Assembly: GCA_018350325.1 (NCBI GenBank)
Contig: JAEVLN010000011.1
Location: 2,910,449-2,974,448, forward strand
Source of the DNA: Globodera rostochiensis
Taxonomy: Eukaryota > Nematoda > Chromadorea > Rhabditida > Heteroderidae
DNA: 64,000 bases
Direction of reading: 5' to 3'
The position numbers were made by a program, and so were the translations under genes. Shown here piece by piece: positions 1 through 10,581 of this stretch. Each line of letters starts with the position of its first letter. Within the stretch, counting starts at the first letter, position 1. The notes under the pieces were generated by a model. That model was not told the DNA's origin, did no database searches, and was given only the letters and a program-made list of their open reading frames with translations.

Positions 1-96
1 GAAATCCATCGACATCATAAAATCCTAGAGTTGATCAATCTCAGAAAAGAAATCCATCGACATCATAAAATCCTCGAGTTGATCAATCTCAGAAAA
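1..96. repeat. 48-bp tandem duplication at the window edge
   Basis: Two almost identical 48-bp copies (1-48 and 49-96, differing at a tag/tcg site near base 27) are followed by a partial third at 97-104. They lie in what appears to be a COG1 intron on the minus strand. Each copy reads, on the minus strand, through a TTTTCTGAG pyrimidine-plus-AG motif, so the duplication multiplies a possible 3' splice site. All three minus-strand frames hit stops within the repeat, so I read it as intronic. Confidence 0.7.
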
Positions 97-1064
97 GAAA
101 TCCCCCAACGTCGGTATGGAAAAAGTAAGGAAAGCCCAGCCAAAACGAAACACACCCATTCTTACCAACCATTCGGGACTTGAGGAACAATTGCAACAAT
201 TCTTCTACAGTCGTTCGAGGCCTTAGTAATGCGTAAGAGACCAAAGTGCTAACTATCGCATTCCAACTCGCATTAACGCCCATTTTGTCAGTCAAAACGT
301 CTTGAAGTTCCATACGAATTTGGATGAGTTGATTGGAAAACATATTAATGACAATGGCCTCAAAGGAGGAAAGCGAATGCGATTCAGAGGAAAGCGTCCG
401 ATGGAAATTGTTCGCGAGGCACAGGGCGAAGGCACGGGTCAAAAGGCCATTGGAAGTAAAGCACTGAAATTAAAATTTGTTTGAGTCTAAAAATTTGGAC
501 TGAATTGGAATTTGACTGTCCCATGGCTTGCCAACCATCGAGAGCAGACTTTGGAGGAGCAAAAAGCGTCGACCGGCATTGTGATTTCGGTCTAAAGTTG
601 GCACAACATTCGTCCCCGCCAGGTTCGTCGAGAATGGCAATTCTCCGGCATTTTTGTCCCGTTTCCATTCATTGGCGTTTTGTCGAATGTCCGCCAATAG
701 AGCAGCCAATTCGTCAGCAATTTCGCATAATCTCTTCACAGTGTTCGACGCCTCCAGCACGTCTCTGTACCGCCTGCCAACCATTTGACGCAACTCCTCA
801 CGCTTCTTCTCCATCTCTTTCCTGAAAAGATGAAAACCAAAGATGATCAGAATAAATAAATGTCTTATTTTAAATTTTAATAAAATGACTCATTTCTAAA
901 CCTCTCACAAGAGCCGCTTTAATACGACTATTTCTGAATTTCCAGACGTTTTTTCTATCCCACAGCAACAAAAATAAGCCTTACTTAAGCGACGATTGAA
1001 ATTGTATGAGCTGTTCGACGTCCAGCTCCTGCATCAACCTGTCCACATTGTTTACGTTACTCAT
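1..1064 (-). CDS. COG1: Conserved oligomeric Golgi complex subunit 1, 5' part
   Basis: N-terminal part of COG1, a lobe-bridging subunit of the COG tethering complex that directs retrograde vesicles within the Golgi. Exon 1 (1064-985) begins MSNVNNVDRLMQEL. Exon 2 (821-about 536) carries the family signature KKREELRQMVGRRYRDVLEA. Exon 3 (463-166) holds the helical segment ending EELLQLFLKSR, which matches the part of vertebrate COG1 with LLARK. Exon 3 ends at a GTAAGA donor and the rest lies beyond base 1. The exon 2 boundary is uncertain: a GT after ATG at 536 keeps phase, while the nearby GCAAGC does not. The gene starts 227 bp downstream of the TXNL1 stop on the same strand, and a CTGCAG acceptor sits just before the ATG, so co-transcription with TXNL1 is possible. 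Confidence 0.85.
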
Positions 1065-1290
1065 TTAGGCAGTTTTTATCTGCAGTTTTTGTTTGTCATC
1101 GTAACAAAAAAAAACAGAACCAAAGTTTATAAGTATTCCAGCGGAATGTCAGCACTATTACTCTGAAAACACAATTGTTATTCCAGCATTTATTCTTTTG
1201 TGTAATTGGATATTTAACTGTGAAATGAATCCAACATTTAAATGAAATATTGCGGCAAATTCTTTGTCCTCACAATTTGTCATTTTAATT

Positions 1291-3367
1291 TCACGAATCT
1301 GATTCCCCCGCTTTGCCTGCCACCTGTCAAATGAGTTTAAAATAAATGAATAACAATTCCTTATTAAGTTTAATTACCCTGGCAAATTCCTGCATGTTTG
1401 TCGTCTTAGCAATTGGAGTTCCATAAATTCGAAACTCATCAATGATGGTTTTGTCGCCTCCTCCAACATTGTCCACCACAAAAAGTTGCAAATTAAACAC
1501 ATTCTTAAACAGTCACAAGGATTTTTGCTCGTCTCCCCCATCATTTACCTGGAACTTAACATATTTAAGGGCGACAAGTTTCTCTTCGGACATATCAATG
1601 CACTAAAAATATATAAATTTGCTTTTGTCTTCCAAATTATCTTTGTGACCTGAATTGGCTCAGTCGATTGAGCTCGGTCAAATCCGAGCGTATTGATAAT
1701 ATTCGCGAAAATTTTTACAGTTTTGGGCGCATTCTCTTTTGGGCCGCCTAATAGAATTGAGTGCACTTTGACAGGCTGTACAAAGGTCACACTGATCAGC
1801 AACTGTTCGTCACAATCACTCACGAGCGGACCAACTCCGCTCAACAAATTATGCAGATTGTTTGAGTCGTCCTAAACAATCAAAACAATTAAAATGGTAA
1901 GTGTCGAGTCGGCTTTTGTTAAGTAAAATGTGCAATTCTTTTAAAATCGTTTCATTTTTACGGGAGGCCCCCTCCCCCCTCCAATTACGGCTATGTCGAC
2001 AGAGTCAACGCAATAAAGGTACTAGTATAGTTTGGGTCAAGGGCGTACCCAGAATTTCTTTTCGAGGGGGGGGGGGGGGGGGGGGGAGTGCTAATTTGAA
2101 AAAAAGTCAATCGTTAGAGGTGCATTTTTGGGCCTTAAGAAATTTCGAAAAAAGTTGGATTTTTAGGGGATGCATTTTCCTTTTATGTGTTAATTTTCAA
2201 AAATGTTAAATTTTGAGAATTTTGCCTTGCTTCTGAGGGAGGAGGTCGGCGGCGCCGAGAAATTTTTTTGAAAAGAAATTGGCCAAATTACACTATTGTA
2301 AAACAAAAGGGTCTCCCTCTGGTTTTTTTTTTCACTCAAAAAAATTTTCGGGGGGGGGGGAGGGCTGCAGCCCAGGGGCGTAAAAAGGGCCCCTCTTAAA
2401 AGGACCGATTTTTAAAATTTGGTTGCAAATCCTTAACAAATCGAGTCAAAAATCAAAATTTTGTCGGCAACGCCTATCGGCACCGCCGAGGCGCCCAAAA
2501 AATGGAGTAAAATAGAAAATGATCCCCCAGAAATCGAGAAAAATTGCTTAACAAAAATGCAATAAAAACGGAAAAACACACCCCTAAGAATCGACTTTTT
2601 GTCCCCCCAAAAAAAATCCTGGCTACGTGCCTGGATGGAAGCATAGCAAAAATTTTTTTTTCAAAATATGGGACCCAAACTATACTAGTACCTAAAAAAG
2701 GCCAACAACAGCACCTCGTTTAAACATTCGCACTGTAATTTGTTGATCAGAGCAGACAATTCGGACTGTCCAGGAATGGGCGAAATCATTTGAGTTGGAC
2801 AATTCTGGGACCATTTGTGAGCCAAATTCTCCAGTGCTGTTTTATTTGCTCCGCGAAGGATGTCAACACGTTGGCTGAAAGGGGGGAACGTATATAAATG
2901 TGTTAATTGCCTTCTGTAAAAATGTAATTAAATTTATTTGAAAATATAAAAATACCCATTGAGAAGAACAACGAATGTTGGCATGGCATTGACGCCGTAA
3001 GTGTTCTTAGTCTCTGAAGGAATTGAAAAATTAATCATTTTGTTTTGTTTGCTTAAAAATAAATCCACAAATTTTCCATTTGATAATTCTTCGCTTTACT
3101 AACAAACCTTTGCATTTGTCGACATCAACTTTCACAAACTTCAAATTCAAATATTTGTTGGACAATTCTTCAAAAGTTGGAGCGATTGCATTGCACGGTC
3201 CGCACCTGAATGAATATTATTCTTTCTTCTTAAGAATTGTTTTAAATTAACTAAAATAAAAGCAAAGCTCACCAAGTAGCGAAGAAATCCACAATACAGG
3301 GAGTCGTCCCAATATTTAAAAGAAATTTGGTGAATTCACTGTCCGTTTGCGGTTTTGCGACAGGCAT
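1291..3367 (-). CDS. TXNL1: Thioredoxin-like protein 1 (thioredoxin + PITH domains)
   Basis: Cytosolic thioredoxin-like protein that associates with the 26S proteasome in other animals. Eight exons join in phase: 3367-3273, 3205-3108, 3013-2956, 2874-2715, 1871-1650, 1602-1549, 1503-1378 and 1323-1291, giving 281 residues (human about 289). Residues 1-105 are the thioredoxin fold with the active site W-C-G-P-C, the cysteines encoded at the start of exon 2. The PITH domain follows, with [26 protein letters not shown] and a final AGKAGESDS tail much like the human end. Intron 4 (2714-1872) is about 840 bp, far longer than its neighbours, because it holds nested transposons. An AATAAA-type signal lies about 100 bp downstream, near 1190 on the minus strand. 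The start faces ACIN1 across a divergent spacer. Confidence 0.95.
2018..2692. mobile_element. MITE with 21-bp perfect terminal inverted repeats in TXNL1 intron 4
   Basis: The 21 bases at 2018-2038 (GGTACTAGTATAG...) are exactly inverted at 2672-2692. TAAA flanks both sides (2014-2017 and 2693-2696) and may be the target-site duplication. The interior, about 2040-2635, is a second element of the GGCACGTAGCC-ended family, with a G-tract, a CCTATCGGCACCGCCGA core and an end reading CTGGCTACGTGCCTGG. No transposase ORF is present, so both are non-autonomous. Confidence 0.8.
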
Positions 3368-3943
3368 TCTCAGAAAGCTGAATTGCTTACAATAATTACT
3401 AAAATAGAAAACTGAAAAAGGATGAAAAATGAAATGAAATTAAAATTAAAATGCGTGGATTTAAGCTTATAACGATCTTCATATGTCTTTTCCCTTTTTC
3501 AACGGATATTCAGTACCGCGCTTTAATGGTCAGACTGAAAAGGAAAATACTCTTTGTCTCCTTAATCATGCCACAGTCTTACTAAATGTTTGACCGTTTT
3601 CTAATTTTGTTAGTGCTTTAGCGTCCGCGTCCTCTTTATTCTCTTCTGTTCTTTTCCCTCTTTATTCTCTTCTGTTCTTTTCCCTCTTTATTCTCTTCTG
3701 TTCTTTTCCCTCTTTATTCTCTTCTGTTCTTTTCCCTCTTTATTCTTCTGTTCTTTTCAATGGCTGCTGTGCCTCCAACCTCCAATTTCATAAACCTTTT
3801 CTTTTTTTATTAGTTTTGCTACTCTAAAGTTACCTTTTTTGCTTCCTTTCTTCCTATATTTTTCTTTTCATTGTTTGCCATTGTTCCGATTCCATTCCAA
3901 TAAAACACTGAACTATTTACTATTTTTAGGTTTAACTCTAAAA
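3368..3943. promoter_or_regulatory. Divergent TXNL1/ACIN1 spacer with pyrimidine minisatellite
   Basis: The spacer separates two genes transcribed away from each other and must hold both promoters. Its centre (about 3637-3757) is an array of a 26-bp unit, ctctttattctcttctgttc followed by ttttcc, in about five copies with the last shortened. The spacer ends with tatttttag at 3922-3930, 13 bases before the ACIN1 ATG, which is a good spliced-leader acceptor. Confidence 0.6.
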
Positions 3944-6873
3944 ATGTCGGATGACAGTGACCAATTGCTTGTGGGGGGAAGACCTGTATCTGATTTGAAA
4001 GTAGTTGAATTGAGGAAGGAATTGGAAATTCGCAGCTTGCCCAAGTCCGGGAACAAAAAGGAACTCGTCGAGCGTTTGCAGAACTTTTTACGTGAAGAGA
4101 ACACTGATGAAACAACTCAGGAACATCAAATCCAACAATCGTCGCCAACAACTGAGCTGAAGCAGCAAAGTTCATCACCTTCGGTGGGTTGTCATCGCAA
4201 TGAGATAAATTCGGTGGTATGAATTATAAAAGTTTTTTTTCACAAAATTATACCTGAAAGCTTTCTCAAAATTCCTTGCAATAAGCAAATGTCTTTTCAG
4301 AAATCGCCGGTTACAGTTTTGCCAACAGTCGTGGCTCAATATCTCGCCCAACAGCAAATTCAACTTCAAGCGGCCAGACGAAGTGCCGGTAAATGCTTAC
4401 GTTCATTTTCCCCCTTTCTTTGCTTTTGACAAGGTGTACCGAGTAAAGTGCAAACGAAAACTTTCTGTTTTTGTGGTTAAAAATTTTAAAAATTAATTTG
4501 GTTCATGTTCGTTCCACTTTGTTTCTGGGTTGCTTTTATGTCATTTTTTTGGAAGTTTATTAAGGAAATAACGCAATAAATAAAAATCATTGGCCCCCGC
4601 TTAGACGACGATCCTGTCTGGTACTCAGTTTATAGGCACTCAAATTTCCAATGATTTTATATGACTGGCTTCAACGTATTAGGAAGTGATTTTGGTTTCT
4701 ATTCTTTTGAAATGTCTAATCGAGCGCTTTAGTTACTTAATTATTTTTAGTCATTATTTCGTTTCTTTTTTGCCGGCAAAGCGTACTTTTTTAGACCAAA
4801 TGCGAGCTGGCACTTCACTGATTGAGTCGACAACAATAGGCCAGATCTCATCACCAACGCCTGCAGACATTGAAGAGCAGAAGGAAGAATCGAACCAAGA
4901 ACTGCCACAAAAAGGCAGCGAATCGGTTTTAAGAGAGTCAATTCCGACTCCGATAGTTGAAAAGGCATCGTCCGTGGAGAAACTTCATGAATCTGAGGTT
5001 TATTCTCAAATCCATGGTCAGTTTTTATGCCGATTTGCAGATTGTAAAAGGTTCTGGTCAGCAGTCGATGGCGGAAGCAGTGAAATCTGTTGATGAGAAA
5101 AGGAGGGATGCTACAGAAAAGGAAGAAGCGAGCGATGAGTCTTCGTCAGAAAATGGTGTAGAGGTGGCGGGGAAGGAACAAGGGGAAGAGACTCAAGAGG
5201 TCGAGAAGTACGACGAGCAGTCGACCGAACCCATTCAGGACGAGGAGGAGCCGAGCAGTCGCGTTGAAGAGTATCCGAAACAGTCGAGGCCTGCGGATGC
5301 TGCCGTTGGGGTCACGGCTATCGAAAAGTCCGTCCCAGAAAAAGCTGACCGAAGCGCAGAAAATGTGAAGAACGAAGCGAAATTGGACACATACGCTGAT
5401 AAATTATCGCTTCACAAAAGTGCCAAGACACGTTCTGGAATTGGGGAGGACGAACTGGACTTTGAGGTTTTTGCATATTTCTTTGATTGGTTTTACTTTT
5501 CCTTAGAACGAGGAGGAGGACGAAGAGGAGCGCGAAGAACCGGCAGACGATGGGGGAAAACGCCGCGCACATTTGCTCCAAGGCTCTCCGATGGCAATAG
5601 CATCCGGCGAAGAGCAACACAAATTAACATTGGAAAATGCTGCGGAAGAAGTCGTCGGTGGCATTTCCGCTAGCGCAATAGTCGCCGAGTCAACTCGCGT
5701 CGTCGAAGCTGTACCGACGACAGATCAAATGACCGCATTGATCAAGGAGGAGTCGAGCAAACCGCCGGAGGCGCAGCAGGAGATCACTCCGGAAGGGTTC
5801 ATCCGTCGCAGAGCATCTTCACCGGCGAGGCGAGCAGACCGTTTCTGATTGAAATTAACGACATTCACTTTCAGAAACCCCCCGTCGCGTTGGATTCACA
5901 TTCGAAATCTCAAGCGTCCATTCACAAAAATGGCACTCTTTGACCTGCTTGGTAAGTTTGGAACAATTGACACGACTCACTTTTGGATGGATTCCATCAA
6001 AAGCACCTGCATCGCAACGGTAAGCTGAATAGATTCATTTTTGCTGCTCCAACTTTCTCCATTTAGTACGAAGCCGAAGAACAGGCTCAACTATCCCGTG
6101 AACGTCTTCACAACGTGGTTTGGCCTGCGGCAAGTGATTTGGCACTTTGTGTGGAGTATTCTACTGAGGAAAAGGTGGGAAAGAGTTATTCGGGTGACTG
6201 ATTAATTGGATGTTCAGCTGAAACGTCGAAAAGCGGAGGAAGAGCGTGAAGCTTCGGCGAACAATTCGGCGTTGGGAGGAGGATTGGGACTAACCATTGT
6301 GGTGGATAACAGGGCATGTCTTTTTGAGTATTTTATTAATTTAATTGGATCTTTTTATAAAAATATAAAATTTAAAAAAAGGTGTTAATTTTGTTTTTTT
6401 AGGGCCGTGGAGCCGAACCGGTGCCCGGCTCGGATCCAACAGTGCTCATTCAACACGACAAGGAGCGACAAAAAGAAATGGAAAACAGAAAAAGGAAAGG
6501 TGCTTTTTGTTTTACCGGAAGTTGAAGGTAATTAGAAATTTAGTGGAAGAGTTGGAGAAGTCGCAGAAAACCCTCGACGAACTGTTCAAGAAGACCAAAA
6601 CATTGCCGTCCATTTATTTTTTGCCTCTGTCTGACGAAGAGGTGGCTGAATCGCCCTCCGGCCTCTACTACAAAATGCCGAATTTAGGTGACTAAACGGC
6701 GAAAACACTCTTCCGGTGGCAAACAGCAGCAGCCGTCACAACAGCACGGCTCTTCCGACTCGCATCGTCGTTCCGGGGGCAATGCCTTCCGACACCGCCA
6801 AAGCGCGGGCGGGGGAAGTTCGCGGAGGAGCGGCGGGGAGGGAGGCAGCGGACACCGCCCGTCGCGACGCTGA
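3944..6873 (+). CDS. ACIN1: Acinus (SAP domain + RRM), exon-junction ASAP/PSAP subunit
   Basis: Nuclear RNA-binding protein; with RNPS1 and SAP18 it forms the ASAP complex that joins the exon junction complex. Exon 1 (3944-4216) has the SAP domain, including VVELRKELEIRSLPKSGNK. Exon 2 is 4301-4388. Exons 3 (4795-4997) and 4 (from 5041) are acidic, low-complexity sequence. The RRM is in the exon from 5874 (IHIRNLKRPFTKMALFDLLG) and 6067-6174. Exon 6544-6641 carries the RNPS1/SAP18-binding motif ELFKKTKTLPSIYFLPLSDE, matching human LFRKTKAAPCIYWLPLTD. The last exon (6688-6873) is a basic, Gly/Ser/Arg-rich tail. Intron 6314-6402 begins GC. The junction before the RRM is unresolved: the only obvious donor (5841) gives phase 1, but the RRM needs phase 2, so either the donor is at about 5797 or the C-run at 5877 is miscounted. 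Confidence 0.93.
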
Positions 6874-7746
6874 ACGGCCGTGGGAGGGGATGGAGTCACG
6901 GGGATTGTTATGTTTCGGCGAGTGTTTGGGTGGGCATGGGGCCGTGAGTGAGTGCACTTTGACCGTTCTGATCCCAAAGACCTTTAGCCATCATTCCCCT
7001 CCCATCTCCAAATATTCCTTTCGTCCTCCCCCCTCCATAATTGATTAAATGTCACTTTTGCTGCTGTTTTGTTTTCTCTCCGATATTTCAGTTTTCGTCA
7101 ATTTCTCAAATTGTTTCGTTTAATGGATTTTATTCCTCCAAGAAAAGAGAAACTCAGCCACCAAACCAAAATGGCTGAACTACCGAACTGAACCCGTCTT
7201 GTTACTCGTTTGAGAGAGACGGGATTTCTTCGCCGTCCGTTCGTTCGTCCGTCAAATTCGACCAAAGAAATGCTCTTCCTCCGTTCATTGGCTTTTGTGA
7301 AGAAGGCGCTCGCTATTCGATCAAATTTTTTGACACCTTTTTTAATTGTTACCCATGCCGAATAATTCATTTTATCGGAGTGATTGATAAAATAATTGTT
7401 TTGCCTTTGTTGGCGTTAGTTCCTCTCCCAAATTGTGCTTTTCCGCCACCCCTCCCCCCCCCCCAAACTTTGTGTTCACGCCTCATTCCCAATATCCGGT
7501 TGGCACTATTGGGGTGTACGGGTTATCGTGCGCTTTGCTTTCACAATCGTCGCCCGGGGCGCAGGTGAGAAGCGAATAGAGTGAATCGCCCTGGGGTGTT
7601 TCGCTGCATTTCCCTTTCGTTCTTCCGTCCCCCTCGGGGATGAGTAATTTGACTGACATCGGCGGAGAGTGGACAGTGGACATTATCCATTGCCCTCACT
7701 ATTCGTAGTCCACCAATCCAGCCATTCGTCCGTTTCTTCAATCCAA
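6874..7746. other. Intergenic, ACIN1 to MAM-protein gene
   Basis: I see no coding exon here. The sequence is pyrimidine-rich from about 6990, with a C-run at 7452-7464. It must contain the ACIN1 3' end and the promoter of the MAM gene, but I can point to no specific element. Confidence 0.4.
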
Positions 7747-10581
7747 ATGCCCTCTTCTGCTGCTTTCGTCGTCCTTCCGCTTGCCCTTTCGCTCATCCTC
7801 CAAATTCTTTCATTTCCTTCCCCGCCGGCACCGTTCGACTGTTCTTTCGAGCTGTTCCCATCGAATGGCAAAGGCTTCTGCACCTGGCGACCCGACAACG
7901 AGCAGAGCGCCCTTCTTTGGCACAATGGGAACGCCGTTTTGGTCGATGCGGCAAATTCATTAGTTCACTCGACCGGGGGAGGTCAGAAAAAAGGAGGGCA
8001 AATTTGAAACATTAATGGGGCATTCATTCAACCAGAGTTGCTTATTCTTCTAATTAGTTTAAATGGTAATGAATGTGCCGTCCCAGCAGAGAATCGCTTC
8101 GCTTATGTCCAAGGCCGTTTCGGTGCCCCCACGGAGGGTTCTCTTCGGTCGCCTCTCGTCGTGGACCGTCTGGAAATGCCGGGGGAACTCACTCTGTCCT
8201 ATTGGAAGGCCAATGCTTCGCCCTCTTTGGACATTTGCGTGGAGGAGGACGAAGAAGAGCCTCTCCGTTGTGTGGACACCATCCAGGGACCGGGTCAGCA
8301 GCAGTGGGTGAGGAGGGCATTGGAACTGCCACGGGCACAAAAGCCTTTTCGTGTGGTGCTAAGGGCGCGCAATTTGTTGTCAGGTCAATGCTTTGAGGGA
8401 GGGGGGGGGGGGTAAAGCTTATCAAGTGAATTAGCCCTCGGACTTTTAGCTGAAGACATTATTGGGGTGGACGACATTCGGCTGCTGAGTTCCGCACAGT
8501 TGGAAGGAGAGCATTCTCAGCATCATCCGCTAAGCAGTAGCGTGTCGGCGGGAAATACTGCACCGAAAAACCCATTCGATGGGATGGAGGCGGAGATGAA
8601 GCAGGAACAGAAGCAACAGCTGCGGCGGATGGGGTCGAACAAATTGGCAAAAATAGTTGCTGAGGAACAGCCAAAGGAGCGGCCGCAGCAAACGTCGCCA
8701 ATACGTCCCCAAATCCGTCTTTCCCCGTCCATGTCCCACTCTTCCCGTCCATTTGGTGCCAACGACCAATCCCTTGACCCACCGGCCGTTCCCCTCAACA
8801 CCGAAATTCCTCCCCTCGATTCCAATCTCCTCAAAATGTCCACCGAAGATGTTCTAAAATCGGACGATGAAGGCCATTGTCGAGCTGTCAGCTGTTCTTT
8901 CCTGGAGGGGAACTGTCTTTGGTCCGAAAATCAGTTCAAAAAATTATAATTGAATTGTGCTTCAGGCAACTTGGCCCCGGGTGGCACAACAATTCCGAAG
9001 GGTCTTTGTCCATCCAATCGCCCGTCCAGAACTCTCAACTGACAAGTGCTCTGTTCAAGCCGGCACTGACCTCCTCCGTGGACTTCGACCTTTGGATGAG
9101 GTCTTTTACCCCCTCCCCCCCCCCCCCCTTTTGGGATGAGGTCTTTTACCCCCCCCCCCTTTTGGATGAGGTCTTTTACCCCTCCCCCCCCCCCCTTTTG
9201 GAATGAGGTCTTTTCCCCCCCCCCCCTTGGGATGAGGTCTTTACCCCCCCCCCCCTTTTGGATGAGGTCTTTTACCCCCCCCCCCCCCCCCTCTTCCCTA
9301 TTGTTTCGTTTTCAGTGACAGCACCGAATTAACCGTCGTTGAGAAGCAACTGGGGCGGGAAGACGGAGGCGTTCACTTTTTGCTGTTCTCTCGTCAAGGC
9401 GCCACCGAAGGCGGCTGGCACCGGGCAAATACCCAATAAATTGTCGAAAAAACAATGTAAAAAGTTCAGTTCCGCGTCCCTTTGCGCCCTTCATTCTCGC
9501 CGGTTCGACTGATTTTCCGCATCAAAGTCGACGGGGAACAGCGCCAAACTCTTTCCGGGACAAATTTCGTCTCGTTGTCAAATCTGAAGTTGGTGAACGG
9601 AGACGGGAACGAAATTGGATGTGAGACGGCGGTTGATGAGGAAGAGCCAAAGACGAGCAAAATGCCCTCCAATGACGTCATCATGCCCTTCTCGGAACCG
9701 AATTTTCCGCCCGACGATTTATTCGGCGTCCATCAACCGACGCCCCTGCAGCTGCCCAGTCAGTTCCCGCTGCCCCCTCCTCTGCTAATGGCGCCCCCGC
9801 CGTCTCTCCCCTCCCCATTTGCCCCTCGGGGCCCTTCTCCGCCAGTCGGCCCTCCCTCCACTCCGTTGTTCAATCCACTTTCGGTGCTTTTCGCTTTAAT
9901 CAAAATGTAAAATGTGTCTTAATTTGTTGATACAGCCAATGTTTGAAGGCTTTTTGCCAATTGTGCCGTTACGAGGCAATCCTCCGCGACTGACCGCGCT
10001 AATGGACGCACCCGTTCAGAGAGAGCAAGTCCTTCATGTCAGTCGTTTGGTTGGAGGCACTCTCAGAATTATTATTACCCTTCAGAAGCAAATTGCTCAG
10101 ACGAGTCATCATCCACAATTGTTGCCTCCACTGACAACAAATGAAAAAGCATTGCTCGCTGAAGAGGAGGAGGACGACGTCACACCGGCACAACACCAGC
10201 AACCGCAGGGATTGCTTCAATTTGACACAAAAAATGCGGAGGGAGAATCCGTGCCAACTTTGTCGAAAGAAACGGATGGCAGTGGCGAAATGAGACGGCA
10301 CCAACTGAAGGTCGAACATTTTTTGTGGACATTTCATCTGTTGGTTTTAGCGCGTAATTCGTCCCGAATCGGACGTTGGAGAAATGCCGAAAACGCCGCA
10401 ATTGGTCGTGCTGCCAAAGGGAAGAAAATGGGAACGGAAGGCGGCCAAAACGCGCAAAGGAACGACGGCAGAAGAGGGGGAAGGGGAGGGGCCGATATTG
10501 GAGATGGGGGCAAGTCAATCCGACGGCACCAAAGGAAAAAACGATGGAAACGACAAATTTCACCGAAAGATTAGAAAATGA
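7747..10581 (+). CDS. Secreted protein with two MAM-like domains and a basic C-terminal tail
   Basis: Eight exons join in phase (7747-7981, 8090-8383, 8450-8933, 8966-9100, 9316-9424, 9470-9883, 9936-10310, 10351-10581), giving about 758 residues. Residues 1-25 form a signal peptide (LALSLILQILSF). The first MAM-like domain runs from FDCSFELFP to IIGVDDIRLL; the second runs from SCSFLEGNCLWSEN to a stretch near RLIFRIKVDGE. Between them is a Gln/Glu-rich linker, and after the second is a Pro-rich stretch and a Lys/Arg-rich end (PKGRKWERKAAK). MAM domains mediate adhesion on secreted or membrane proteins; I see no transmembrane helix. The fifth intron (9425-9469) begins GC and removes an in-frame TAA. 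Intron 4 contains a minisatellite. I do not recognise a named orthologue, so the function is open. The joining of the last two exons is less certain than the rest. Confidence 0.75.
9091..9310 (+). repeat. Intronic minisatellite copying a splice donor
   Basis: The exon end and donor ttttggatgaggtcttttac is repeated about six times (near 9094, 9135, 9164, 9202, 9231 and 9261). Long C-tracts separate the copies. The first copy is the real exon 4 end (GATGAG|GTCTTT at 9100); the others lie in the intron before the acceptor at 9315. Confidence 0.85.

Noticed and set aside
526..540. GC donor (GCAAGC) for the second COG1 intron
   Set aside because: It gives the wrong phase for exon 3; a GT four bases earlier fits.
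3650..3760. CRISPR-like direct repeats
   Set aside because: The units are contiguous with no spacers, in a eukaryotic promoter region; it is a minisatellite.
9429..9440. TAA at the end of the MAM gene exon 5 taken as a gene end
   Set aside because: A GC-AG intron of 45 bp starting at 9425 joins in phase to FRVPLRPSFSPVRLIF, completing the MAM domain.
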